From positions 62,001 to 126,000 of the forward strand of contig JAJJXM010000017.1 of the NCBI GenBank assembly GCA_024516155.1: a stretch of 64,000 nt of DNA, written 5' to 3'. Below the pieces are notes generated by a model, which saw only the letters and a program-made list of their open reading frames with translations, did no database searches and was not told where the DNA came from. Positions 23,403-34,652 of the stretch are shown here, in pieces. This DNA is from Pyronema omphalodes. Lineage: Eukaryota > Ascomycota > Pezizomycetes > Pezizales > Pyronemataceae. The position numbers and the translations under genes are program-made. Each line of letters opens with the position of its first letter. Position 1 is the stretch's first letter.

Positions 23403-24311
23403 ATGTCTCTCGAACAGAAATACTACTATCTCGCCGGCCAAGGCATCAAACATTCCATAGCACCCACCGTGCACCAAACCGTTGCAACCTCCCTCGGTCT
23501 TCCCTGGGAATTCCATCTTCTCGATGTCCCCACCATAAGCGATGTCATTACGACCTTCCGGCGTAACGACTTTGCCGGCGGAGTCGTAACAATGCCCTAC
23601 AAACAAACCATCATGGCTCACCTCGACAAGTTTGACCATTTTGCATCTACCCTAAACGCCTGTAACCACGTCTATTTATCACCAACCGGTGAGCTGATTG
23701 GTTCAAACACGGATTGGATCGGAATTTTGGAGTGCCTGAGAACTGCCTCGTCGGAGGGGAAAAGAAAACCGGCGCTTGTTATTGGCGCTGGAGGCGCTTC
23801 CAGGGCGGCTGTTTATGCGCTACACGAACACCTGGAATGCGAGCCGATCTACGTTATCAATAGGCTAGCATCCGAGGTCGAGGCACTCAAGGCAGACTTT
23901 GAGAAATACTCCTCGACTGGGACGGCGCCAAAGCTGATCCATATTGAAAATATGGAGGCTGCGCACAAGATTCCAGAGAATGATAGGCCATTTTATGTCG
24001 TTGGAACTGTACCGGATTTGGAGCCGAAGACGGAAAAAGAGATTGAGGCGGCGAGTATGTTAAGATATTTTTTCCAGGGAGATAAGGGTGTGTTTTTAGA
24101 TATGTGCTTCAATCCGCGGAATACAAGAAGCTTGAAGGCTGCGAAGGACCAGAGCTGGATAACGGTTGAGGGTATCGATATTATTGGATGGCAGATTAGA
24201 CAGCAGTATGAGAACTGGGTAGGGAGGGAGAGGGCTGCGGATATTCCTTACGAGAAAGTTTGGGAGGCGCTAAGAATGGCTGCTGACAATAATCCTTTCA
24301 TTAATAAGTAA
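23403..24311 (+). CDS. Second shikimate/quinate dehydrogenase-family protein
   Basis: An intact single-exon paralogue of 302 aa. It has the substrate loop AGQGIKHSIAPTVHQ, the catalytic lysine in TMPYK, the aspartate in GSNTDWIG, and a dinucleotide fold with ALVIGAGGASRAAVYAL and VINR. Relative to the qutB-like gene the N-terminus is about 20 residues shorter and the binding loop differs (GQGIKHS against GNPISHS), so substrate preference may differ. It is divergent from the qutB-like gene with the decayed fragment between them. A candidate activator palindrome lies upstream, so co-regulation with the cluster is plausible. It could be the true quinate enzyme, a shikimate-specific enzyme, or act on a related hydroxy acid. 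Confidence 0.82.
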   Translation: MSLEQKYYYLAGQGIKHSIAPTVHQTVATSLGLPWEFHLLDVPTISDVITTFRRNDFAGGVVTMPYKQTIMAHLDKFDHFASTLNACNHVYLSPTGELIGSNTDWIGILECLRTASSEGKRKPALVIGAGGASRAAVYALHEHLECEPIYVINRLASEVEALKADFEKYSSTGTAPKLIHIENMEAAHKIPENDRPFYVVGTVPDLEPKTEKEIEAASMLRYFFQGDKGVFLDMCFNPRNTRSLKAAKDQSWITVEGIDIIGWQIRQQYENWVGRERAADIPYEKVWEALRMAADNNPFINK

Positions 24312-24692
24312 AGAGCCATGGGTAGACATCTGTATTTCGAGGTTTTCTCTTTTTCAACGGGATACTTGCTAGGTTAAGGTACCCATCACTCGTTATGTGG
24401 TCAGATTAGAGCTAGTTCAATAAAATTTGTATGTTGCATTAGTAGATTCTACTTCCTAGTTTATTTTGAGAAGTAGCTTTTCTATCCACATATTGACAAA
24501 GTGAATCTTAGTGAAAAATATATCGTATGTGAATTCAATTGATGGCGTGATATGAGCAAATAGATGGGATATTCTAGTATGTTAAGTGTTATTCATAATA
24601 AAAGATCAAGGAAGAGTTGCACGAAATGGTAGCATATGACAAAATCAATTTCATTACATTCATTATCATCAAAAGCACTTCAGATAGTTATC
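24312..24692. other. Convergent 3' intergenic region
   Basis: About 380 AT-rich bases between two convergent genes (the second dehydrogenase and qutC). It holds AATAAAA-like polyadenylation signals (e.g. near 24420 on plus and around 24597). No gene seen. Confidence 0.45.
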
Positions 24693-25778
24693 CTAAGCAT
24701 CCTTCTCATCCAGCTTCAACGCCGCCACACACTTCTTCCATGAAGCCATTCCTCTCTTTGCATGAACCTCAGGAACAGAAGAATCAGTGTCCGACATAGA
24801 CCTATTGAACAATTCCATTGAGACCCATCCTCTGTAACCCAACTCAAAAACCCAAGCGCTAAACATCTCCAGCACAGGCAAGTATCCACCGAGCTCTTCT
24901 TCACAGGGGAATAGACGAGCATTACGCGACCAAATCTACACAGATTAGCACAACCTCAATAAAATAATTCCTGGGGAACTTACCATATTCGGCTTCATCT
25001 TTGAATCCCACCACTCATGGCCTTCACCAATCGGTGTGCTGAGCTTCATAGCATCCGACAGCTGCACGTAATAGATCTTCTCCAGAGGAACCGTCTCCAC
25101 AAGCTCCTTCAAATCCCTCCTCATATTTTCGTCCGCATCCAATCTCTTCCCTTGCTCTGCAGTACAATCTCCCCAAGTGTTTGCAAGAATTTGATAAGTA
25201 TCCAAACACATCCCGAAGTTATCTCTATCAACCTTCTTGGCAATCCTCCATGCATCCTGCCAAGTATCATTATAAGCACCCCAGGCCATTATCTCATAAG
25301 CAAACCTAATCCCTTCTTCCTTTCCCAGGTCCGCAACCTCCCTCAAATCTCCAACAATCTTCTCATCGTCCCCGGTTGCAACAGTTGGGTCGCGGTGGAA
25401 CATACTCGGAATCTGAATGATATCTGTTCTAAGGATCTTTGCGATTTTGATCCAGTTTTTAAGCTTTTCGATTTTCTCCGCATGACGTTGAGGTGACAGT
25501 AATCCATCGTAATTTTTGAACGGTTGAAAGACAATGATCTTAAGGTTATATTTATCGCAAAGATCCCTGAAATGTTGAGCAGAGATATGAAGGTTCGTCT
25601 CAAATTTCCCCTCTGTCATAGCTCTAGCAGGTAGTTTAATATCTTCATAGAACAGCTCCACTCCCCTGAATCCCGCTGCTGAAGCGGCTGCAAGTTTAGT
25701 TTCGAGGTCATGATGCGCCGCGCGGCCAAGGGACATAGACGCGATTGCAATCGGGAGGACATCGACTAGCTTCGTCAT
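24693..25778 (-). CDS. qutC: 3-dehydroshikimate dehydratase (catabolic, qutC/qa-4)
   Basis: Converts 3-dehydroshikimate to protocatechuate, the last step of the cluster pathway. Two exons, 25778-24984 and 24935-24693, give 345 aa, close to the about 350-360 aa of fungal homologues. The 48-nt intron (GTAAGT...GTAG) joins KMKPNM to IWSRNARLFPCEEELGG, the expected C-terminal continuation. It is an AP-endonuclease-2/xylose-isomerase-type TIM barrel: FRGVELFYED, IIVFQPF, DIIQIPSMFHRD, FAYEIMAWGAYNDTW, NFGMCLDTYQ, YYVQLSDAM and a late GWVSMELFNRSM strand carry the metal-binding acidic residues. It is divergent from the dehydroquinase gene over a 314-bp shared promoter. Confidence 0.93.
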
Positions 25779-26092
25779 TTTTCTGAGGATTGATCTGTGT
25801 ATGATGGAGAAATTGTTTGTAATATGCGTGGTATGGTTTTCTTAAGGTTCATAAGCTTTCGGCTTTGGCGCAACCTGCGGCCGGATAAGAATTCACCCGA
25901 TTGCGGGTTCCCCGGATGTCGCTAATGCGCCCCACATTTTTGCCCCGCAATTGAGATGCTCCGAGATGATCAGATGATCCGGAGCGTGGGGCTCCTGTGG
26001 ATGCTCGAAAATGTGGAGACGTGAGAAGATGTTCGGATATATAGCCGAACCAAAGAGACCAAGTAGCAATAAATCATAATACAGCACTCACA
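25779..26092. promoter_or_regulatory. Bidirectional promoter of qutC and qutE with a candidate activator site
   Basis: This 314-bp gap separates divergent qutC (-) and qutE (+). GGATAAGAATTCACCC at 25883-25898 matches the recalled QA-1F consensus GGRTAARYRYTTATCC at 13-14 of 16 positions and lies about 105 bases from the qutC start and 195 from qutE. One site serving two divergent structural genes would fit joint induction by quinate. Confidence 0.55.
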
Positions 26093-26599
26093 ATGGCACC
26101 TTCAATCCTCCTTCTCAACGGCCCTAATCTCAATCTTTTAGTATGTTTTTGACTTTTTAAAGATCATGAATTTCGATACTAATAAGTCCAGGGAACTCGT
26201 GAACCACACATTTACGGCGCTACCACTCTTACAGATGTCGAAAACCACTGCGCTTCGCTATGCGCCGCCGAAGGCGTCACTTTCTCCGCATTTCAGTCGA
26301 ATCACGAAGGCTTCTTGATTGATCGTATACACAACGCACGGACAGAGAAGATTGATTTTATCATCATCAACCCTGGAGCTTACACCCACACATCGGTGGC
26401 AATCCGAGACGCAATCGCTGGTGTTGATATTCCGTTCATTGAGTGTCATATCAGCAACGTCCATAAGCGCGAGGAGTTCCGGCGCAAGAGTTACTTCAGT
26501 GATATCGCAGTTGCTGTAATTGCAGGAATGGGAACGTATGGATATGAGGCAGCAGTGAAATACGTGCTGCAAACGGAAAAGTTCAAAAAGAAGGATTAA
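26093..26599 (+). CDS. qutE: Catabolic type II 3-dehydroquinase (qutE/qa-2)
   Basis: Dehydrates 3-dehydroquinate to 3-dehydroshikimate. Two exons, 26093-26140 and 26192-26599, give 151 aa, the standard type II size. The 51-nt intron (GTATGT, branch CTAATAAG, acceptor CCAG) interrupts the signature [17 protein letters not shown]; the tyrosine at residue 24 is the catalytic one. Other conserved blocks are [28 protein letters not shown] (catalytic histidine) and [11 protein letters not shown] (active-site arginines). No targeting signal, so cytosolic. Transcribed divergently from qutC and convergently with the activator gene. Confidence 0.96.
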
Positions 26600-26845
26600 G
26601 TGAGAGAAAGCATGGGTTCATAAACATGTAGAGGAGCGAATGTTTCTGCTGGCCAGACATCCATTCATGGGTACATAAGTTTTTGATAATAATAAGACCA
26701 CCACATAATTTTCTTGTGTTCATCCCCAATGCGCCAAAAAAAAAAAAAAAAACACCAAAACGCCTAAACCACTCAAAGACACTGTTCATAACTCAGTAGA
26801 GTCCCAAGAAAATTGTAAAAGTCCAAGTTCCATCACGCTGTCCAA

Positions 26846-29620
26846 TCACCTGCCTTGTTGCTGCCCCCCAGATGCATTGCCGTTTCCTGCTCCTAGAACG
26901 TCTCCTAGATATTGTTCCAGAACTGTGTTCAACCCTCTTCCTGCGTATATGTTGTGCTGCGGTGTGCCAACCCTGTCCATCATAGTGTGGTCTCGATTTG
27001 TTGTAGGAGGTTTATTCATCATATCAATGCCTGCTTCCGGGCTGACACCGACATATCCGAGGTTCTGTATAAACTCGGGAATACCATTATGAGACCTGTA
27101 AAATGTTAGACTGATTTATAAGTCCGTAGTACAATAGACTTACCATGGAAGATCGAACATCCCAAACTCGTCATCGAGTGTATCAGGACTCACTGCAGGC
27201 TGGGTAGGAAATATCGGGAACGTTGCGATATTGCTGGCGTTCAAGTCCTCCTCCCTTAAGGACATTGACGGGGGCTGTCGTCGCCGGTTTACAGGAGAAT
27301 AAAAATCCTGCATCATACCACTACCATCAGAGGAACCTCCCATAATGGAGGGGCTCGGTATGAATTGTGCCTCGGATGCTGGATTATTAGTAATGGATGA
27401 CGCGGAATTGATCGATGGAGCAACATTGACGGCAGTCGTTGATCGCAATAAGGCCCGACCAGGCTCAAAACCATCCGCGGCCGTGAGAATAAGGAACTCA
27501 GCGCTGTATAGTTTCGAGATACGAGAGGCAGCGGTATCATTTCCTTCACGAACCATAGGATCATGGTAGATTGAGGCTACATAGTGGATGAATGGGCATG
27601 GGGCAACACCCAAAGACCGATGGGCCTTGAAGGATTCTAAAATTACCTCGGTAGATATGATTGCTGAATCTTTAACGGTCTTTGAAGTGTCATCAGGGCG
27701 AGCGTATCCAAGTATTGGCGGTTGATGCAACCGTATGAGTGCGTGTAAATATAGAAGGTGGAGATTAAGAGTGTGCGGCATCGATGAAATGGCGGGTTGC
27801 TGTGAATTTGCATACGTCGCAGTGTTGAGACTGTATGCCTGTGGTAACTCTCTGGCCCAGGTACGCAGTTGCTGTAGCAAAGTCTTTCGCTGTGATTCCA
27901 ATTCAGGATCTTGTCGTAGTTGATCACTTGACTGGATGGCTATCCGTCGTATTATACGTGATAGCTTCACGAGCTGGTTAAATACAGACGCAATATGAGC
28001 AGGTTCGTGCCCTCCACCTTGCTCGGCCGTCTCTATCTGGGGAATAGCCTTCCAAACATCCCACTCCTCCCATCCATCCTCAGGGATATGAGAAAAGCCC
28101 CAATCGCTGTCAACAACTTGTGGCTTTCTTTCCATCCAAAACGACAACATGCACTCTAGCACCAGATAACCCATCCATGTTCTTTTTGCAAAGGGAGTAC
28201 TTTCCGGAGCGTTCAAGCCGATATCAGAAGAGATGCGTCCAGCAAGCCCAATAAGGAGCCATGATGTGTTTAGCTGCATATGTGACATGCTCACAATAGA
28301 GAGTAGCAAAAGTGCCTGTACATGTTCCAACCCATACTCCTTTGAATCGAAGAGCAGCTTCTGTGCTGACACATAGAGATCGGCGGATGTAGAGGATGAA
28401 TATTGCTGTGGACTCGATACATTCCCTTTTGACTGTTGCGCAATGACACTGTCGTTTTGAGTAGATGCAAGAGCAAGTAGGGCATATAATAATGCCTTCT
28501 TATTAGGATGCACTGAATTCAATGCCAGCCCAGCACTTTGCGAGTTTATCGTATGAAGCAAACGAAGAATGTCGTATTTATCGAGTATCGGAAACCAGGC
28601 ATGACTGTAGCAGAAGTATATATCTAAGAGGAAGCGAGAGTTCGACGGAATGCTACAGATCTCGGGGGTCTTGTCTCGAGAAAGCAGGGGAAATACGGTG
28701 GTACGTTCGACATTGGATGTAGGACTAGGAACAGGAAGTAAGAAACCAGATTGTGGAACATAGGTATTGGGCCCATACGGATAGCTAGGGTTCGTAGAGC
28801 TCATTGAGGACACGGCCGAATTATTTGCCGGTGAAAATGGAATTTGTAGGTTGGTAAAGCTCTCGCCGAAATTTGAAGCTGCAGTATCTGATGGAGATTG
28901 CTGAATGAATGGGATACCGGTAAAACTTGAGCTGTGTACATTCGGTCGTATAGAGTTACCATCTCCGGAGTTTTCTGCTCCACCACCGGCATTGGAGCTT
29001 TGTGTATTTTGCATTACCTCGCTCTCTCGGCCAGCTTGCTGTGTAGCTCCAGCATTGTTATCGGTTATGGGGCGGGTCGTCTGCTTTGCATTTCGGGAGC
29101 TATTTGGTTCCGCATTATCTGCTGGAGAAAGCTCCACTCGGAAGCGTGCGTAAGATTCATTAACTTCCGTCCGGCTATCAGCTTTCCCGTCCGACAGTTG
29201 TCGTTGACACTTAAGTCCGTCAACCCCGTTTGCTTGTAGTGCTTCTAAAGCTTCCAACACGCTTCCTTCCTTCCACGCCTTTGTCAATCGCAAAGCGTCA
29301 TCAGAGTCTTCGAACAATGTCGTCGCATGTTGTTGGATTAATGCGATCAGCGCTTTGTCTGCCGAATTGACGGACACTAAGAGTAAGCCCAATATCCGCT
29401 GCAAAAGCTTCACAGACTTTTCCAGAGCAGACACGCTACCAGGCGCAAGGCCGCGTTTCTTTGGTGAAGATCCATAGGAGCACTGGATAGATAATCCGGC
29501 ACAGGGAGAGCAGGTCGGCTGGAGTCCGTCGCATTTAATCTTCTTGGACCGGCATTGTTCGCAGGCACGCGAAACTCGAAGGCGTTTCTGAGCTGGTGAG
29601 CCGGAGTCTGATGTGCTCAT
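26846..29620 (-). CDS. qutA: Zn2Cys6 transcription activator of the quinate cluster (qutA/qa-1F-like)
   Basis: Predicted nuclear activator of the quinate genes. Two exons, 29620-27144 and 27095-26846, give 908 aa. The 48-nt intron (GTAAGT...ACAG) restores an extra 83 residues ending GNASGGQQQGR; without it the protein would stop at DLPW. The N-terminus holds a binuclear zinc cluster with cysteines 20, 23, 30, 37, 40 and 47 (CX2CX6CX6CX2CX6C), then the QutA-like linker SPKKRGLAPG and a short coiled coil. The fungal-specific TF domain occupies roughly residues 320-640 (FCYSHAWFPILDK is its typical start). Ser/Asn-rich stretches surround it. Divergent pairing with the repressor gene is the same arrangement known for qa-1F/qa-1S, which supports the identity. 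Confidence 0.9.
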
Positions 29621-30188
29621 TGTTCAAGGACCCGTGCGCCGGCAGTCATATCCTTCAGACGCCGGGAATCGAGAGGTAATCCAGAAGGAAATAGCAATCG
29701 AAGCGCGACACGACGGGATGAAGTGGATAACTATGAGCGGCGTCGCGCATCCATGCAGGACAAGGAGCCCAGAAGAGCATCGGCCGGCAAGCCGGTCAGT
29801 AAGAGATGGTAGGCCGTATCGGCGTATGACGAGATGTGGGCAACTGGACTGGATGTCCTCCAATTGAGGCGAGGAATTTGCCGCATTTTGCCGCAGCAGG
29901 GAAGAGGCGACCGCTCTTTCGGGCCATCCGAGGTCCGTCGCGTGAATTCCCCGCTTCCCCACACAAAAGCAGAGCATCGGGAGGACCATCGGTGCGCGTG
30001 CGACCACGGCGAAAACGGTTTAGATTGGATCGTGGTGTGCGCCGGACTTGAATTTATCCGTCGACAAAAGAGCAGAGATGCGACCGGGTTGACCCTGAGC
30101 CTGAGCGCTGGGTCTCTTGCTGCTCTTGCTATCGATTGTGCGTTTTGGCCTTCATGCCTTTACGACACGAACCTCAACGAGCGACAGA
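29621..30188. promoter_or_regulatory. Shared promoter of the activator and repressor genes
   Basis: 568 bases between divergent qutA-like and qutR-like genes. GGACTTGAATTTATCC at 30044-30059 has one perfect activator half-site (TTATCC) and the right GG...CC spacing, but its other half is altered. It lies 130 bases before the repressor start and could mediate autoregulation. No gene seen; ORFs here are short and overlapping. Confidence 0.4.
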
Positions 30189-32799
30189 ATGAAGCGCAAG
30201 GCTGACGATGCGAACCACGACAGTTCTACGCGTCGACTGCCTCCATCACCGCCGCAGAATGTCGCCGAGTTCCCATATACACCATGTCCAACGACCGATC
30301 GTTTTGCTCCAAATGCTTCGATAGCTCTCGTAGGCCTCCGTGGCGTGGGAAAGTCGACAATTGGTGTTATACTGTCATCGTGTCTCCGGCGGCGTCTAAT
30401 TGATGTGGACGTGTACTTTGTCAATTCTACTCGAATGTCAATTGAGCAATACGTCAGGATGCACGGATGGCCTGGATTTCGAGCAAAGGAAGCAGAGCTG
30501 ATGGACGAGCTTTTGCGTGAGAACGAAACGGATGCGGTTATTGTGTGTTCGAGTGGATGTGTCGAGACAGGGAGCACCCGAGTGCGATTGCAGCAATGGA
30601 TGGAACGTCACCCGGTCATCCACATCATTCGCCATGAAGCCGAAATACGAGAATACCTACGAGCATCATCCGAGGGCTCGTCCTCGCCGCCGAAGTTCTC
30701 TGCCGAGGAAATGTTCCAGCGTCTTATCGTGCACCGAGAACCGAAATACACACTTTGTTCAAATCTTGTGTTTTACAACATGTGGGACAAGCAGCAACAG
30801 CCGACGATCTCTACGGGCCGCTACTCCCCCGCTTCGCCGACTTTGAAGAATGTCGAGCAAGATCTACTGCGTCTTTTGAACTTTGTATTTCAGCATGACC
30901 TGGCACCTGTTTGGGACCGCCATGGACCACATCCAAATTCAGCGGCAGGCTCCACAGCCATTGAAGACCGACCCTATACATACGCTTTACGAATACCACC
31001 ATCGAGGTCTTTTGGGCCTCTGACTAAAGGGTTAATTGACCTGGAGGATATTGGCGAGACCGTCGACGCATTCAATTTCCGTGTTGATTTCCTTCTAGAG
31101 TCCAACGGAAACCAAATATCAGATGTTCAAAAATTCCCTACATTATGCTTCATATCCGAGCAATATGCATCTCTACGACGTCAGTCAAGCGTACCAATAA
31201 TGTATCATGTTAAGACAATCAACCAGGGTGGCTGTCTCGCAGCTAATCCACGGAATGTGAACGAAGAAAAGGCATATTTCAGTCTACTTTACAACGGGCT
31301 CAGGCTAGGTGCAGAGTACATGATTGTGGAGCTTGGATTCAGTGATCAGTCCATTCGGGATTTGATTTCTCGCAAAGGACCAACAAAGATTATTGGATCT
31401 TATTTTGAATTCCGGCAAGATGAGGAACACAATTGGAGCAGTCCCCAGTGGCAGCAAATGTACGAACGAGGAGCAAGACTTGGGTGTGATATTGTTATGT
31501 TGAGCCAAAAAGCCAGAAATACAGATGACAACTTTGCAGCTATCTCCTTTTCTCATCAAATCGACAAACTCCGGAAATCAGCCGAAGAAAAAGGACAAAC
31601 CCCTCTACCACGACTAATATGTTTCAATACCGGCGGTAAAGGAAAGTTTTCCAAATTCTTTAATAAAGTTCTCAGCCCCGTTACACATCCATCTCTTCTA
31701 GCCCGACTATCACAACAAGGCACACCGCACATTGGAGAAATCGAAGAAGAAGAAATTACACCCAAGGAAGCCTTAACAGCTATCTATGCTTGTCATCTAC
31801 TCCCACCTCTCAATTTCTGGATCCTGGGATCCGCTATCCGACACTCGCTGAGTCCTGCAATGCATAATGCCGCCTACAAAGTCTACGGAATGCCCCACAA
31901 CTACCGGATCTGCGAGACACCGACTATAAACGACTTCCTTGCTGTTGCTCAAGATCCATCATTCGGTGGTGCCAGTATTACCCTTCCTTTCAAGCTGGAA
32001 ATAATCCCTCTTCTTCACACCCTCTCGGACCACGCCAAAGCAATCGGTGCTGTCAACACCGTCATTCCACTCCGCAACAGCAGCACTCTAGCTCTTCATG
32101 GAGATAACACCGATTGGATTGGAATGCGAACTTGTGTTCTCCGATACCTTACCCCTGTGAATGCTATAACCAGTGATACAACCGCTTTGGTAATTGGTGC
32201 CGGGGGTATGGCACGAGCGGCAATCTACGCTTTACAAAAGATTGGGGTCGAGCATATCTTCCTCTGTAACAGGACTGCTTCTAGAGCTCAAGAAATTGCA
32301 CAGTATTTCAATAGTAAAAATAGTGGTGTGACAAACATGGTACCGACACAGGGACGGCCGTCGTCGAGTATGTCGGCGGCTTTCTCTGTTCGGTATCTGG
32401 CACGGGATAGTCCGGATTGGCCGCAGGGCTTTAGGCTGCCGACTATTATCGTAAGTTGTATACCCGCTCATTCAATTATGGGGGCTCCGCCGGCGAATTT
32501 CACGGTACCGGAAAAGTGGTTAGAAAGTCCAACTGGTGGTGTTTTTGTTGAGGTATGTTATTCTCTCTTTCACTGTTGTTACATTCACTGATCACGTAAA
32601 GCTTGCGTATAAACCACGGATCACACCATTGCTGAAGCAGGTTCGAACGTTATCACATAAAGGATGGATTGGAGTGGATGGTCTTGAGGTTCTCCCGGAA
32701 CAAGGGTTTGCACAGTTTGAACTATTCTTGGGAAGGGAAGCACCGAGAGGTGTCATGAGAGATGCTGTTGAGACTGCGTATGATGAGACGAAGCAATAG
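30189..32799 (+). CDS. qutR: AROM-derived repressor of quinate use (qutR/qa-1S-like)
   Basis: Predicted to bind and inhibit the activator until quinate-derived inducer is present. Exons 30189-32552 and 32602-32799 give 853 aa. The 49-nt intron ends at TAAAG and restores LAYKPRITPLL, the usual dehydrogenase-domain continuation. Start ATG at 30189 (MKRKADD) was chosen over an upstream in-frame codon. The layout mirrors the last three AROM domains: shikimate kinase-like (P-loop GLRGVGKST at 49-57), type I dehydroquinase-like (about 300-560), and shikimate dehydrogenase-like (about 565-853). In the dehydroquinase-like part the catalytic histidine position reads SYF (406) and the Schiff-base lysine position reads DIVM (437), so it cannot be an active dehydroquinase. 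The dehydrogenase-like part keeps lysine (LPFK) and aspartate (NTDWIG). Somewhat shorter than QutR (about 920-930 aa). Confidence 0.9.
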
Positions 32800-32988
32800 T
32801 TGGGAAGGGATATTTTGGCGTTCGGGAGTGTTTTTGTATTTTAGTTGTCCAAATCTGGTACTTTTCAAGTGTTCATATTTCACTTTTTCTTGATCAAATG
32901 TGAAGAGCAGCGTGGATTTTTAAATAAGATCTTCACGGTGAAGTAGAAAAGAACATTAATAAAATTCTAATAGATACAAGATATTTAT

Positions 32989-34652
32989 TTAGGCATTGAG
33001 ATTTTGGGTATATTGTGCCCATGCAGTCTTCTCGTGAATACAATCTTCATCTTTGTAGGAGCCCCCTTTCTTCGCAGTAGAGGATTTGAACGCTGATTGA
33101 ATCCCTCGGATACAAGATGAGTATTGCTACCGAAATGTATAGGCTATAGAAGTAAACCCCTCGGTTATCTAATAATCACGAATAAAAAAAAAACTCAGGC
33201 GCGTATATGAGGATCTTCGAAAGTCCATCACAAAATTAAGATTTGCAATTGGCTATTCTTGACTCGGACGCTACAAAAGCATATTGGGTTAAGATTGGCT
33301 CAGAAATATTCGCTACCTTTTAATGATCCCCCGAATATGAATGTTTTCTCATGTTTAAATGTGGCACTCTTTCTCAATTTGAATGATCCTGACATCTCAA
33401 ATAACTCTGTCGAAATACCGTCTTGCAGTATTATAATCTTTCATGAAGGTTGTTTCCAAGTTCCTCGAGTTCCTAGTTCACTTCTTGTACCGCTCTCAAA
33501 AGTGCCTCCTTCATTGAATCCATTGCAAGATCTTGCTTCTCAGTCCAATTATTCTGCCAACTTAGAGTGCCTTGCCAATTTCGATACGTTTTCCTTATGC
33601 AAACGTATATAGCCCTCACTATCCAATTTATTCAAATTCGATACCACGGCTCTTCTTATCTTCCGCTAAAGATTCGACTACTATTGTTAATCCCTGTTGT
33701 GCTATGCTATGGAAAATAGTTCCATTATGTTTTGTCCGCCGAATCACAATCGCCCGTTGATTTCAGGATCACATTCATCATCCCCAAATTTTCACCGAGG
33801 GTTGCTGCATATATGTTAGTGATGTCATTGTTATTTGTAAAGTCCGGCTTACAGCTGATGGTTAGCAATATTCGAACCATTTCAGCAATGCCCCTTTCAA
33901 TCTCGATATGCAAAGATACTCACTCTTCGTTATTCCTGTCATTAATATCGCCACTGTCATTCCTCTAAGTTCTCACTTTTCACTGTCGTGTGCCAAACTA
34001 TTCGACAAAAAATATGGCAATTCAAGAGTTCCCCTCATAAGCTACGATATGCAAGACCGCTTTCCCATCGCAATTCTAGGCGTAGATATTTTAACCCCAT
34101 GCAAGAAAAGCACAAATAAACCAAATGGAAGCTTCTTTTTTCAGTAGCTAATTTTTGTAGAATAATCTACCCGCTATTATCCGAGGCTTCAATTTCAGGC
34201 TTCCGGTCCAATAAAGTATTGACGATTCCATGGTTTCCCTGGTTGTGAGTACTATTTTCAAGGTTGCTTAACGGTTGTTGTCCTTCGAATGAATTCTAGA
34301 TCCACGGCGGAGTAAAAGCTGTGTGCTATTAGTCGTTATGTTGATGTTCCTTGGATGATTGGCCGGCCGCTGTATGCAAGGTTGGATAACCGTTGTTGTT
34401 CGCGAAATTGGATCCACGGTCGAAAGGGGTCATTACTGCGTAGCGAATAACGACTTTTCCTAGCCGCCATCTGTAAAGAATTGGGTCCATTATGGTCTTT
34501 CCAGTTGATGATGAATTCACATTCCAGTGGTTGTTGAACAGTTTTTGGGCTCCCCTTTTCAGAAATTAAACACAAATGGACTGGTAGACCTCTCTGAAAT
34601 GAGAAATCTTTTTCTCGGGCTTTTGCAAAATCTCTTAATAGTTCAAAGTTTT
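32989..34652 (-). pseudogene. Decayed ankyrin-repeat gene
   Basis: Minus-strand translation in shifting frames yields a series of ankyrin-like units interrupted by stops. From 5' to 3' they include GLPVHLCLISEKGSPKTVQ, NNNGYPTLHTAAG, LLLRRGSRIHSKDNNR followed by a stop, DGKAVLHIVAYEGNS then a stop and IAIFFVE, SLHIEIERGIAEMVRILL, and NGTIFHSIAQQGLTIVVESL. At least five stop codons and several frame changes rule out one protein. At the far end, KKGGSYKDEDCIHEKTAW runs into a stop at 32989 and may be the original C-terminus. The promoter and N-terminal domain were not recognised. Ankyrin families expand and decay readily in fungi, and this looks like one of those losses. Confidence 0.75.

Noticed and set aside
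26846..27143. Activator gene ending at 27140
   Set aside because: A clear donor GTAAGT overlaps the apparent stop, and the exon beyond continues in frame with EFIQNLGY, a plausible QutA-type C-terminus.
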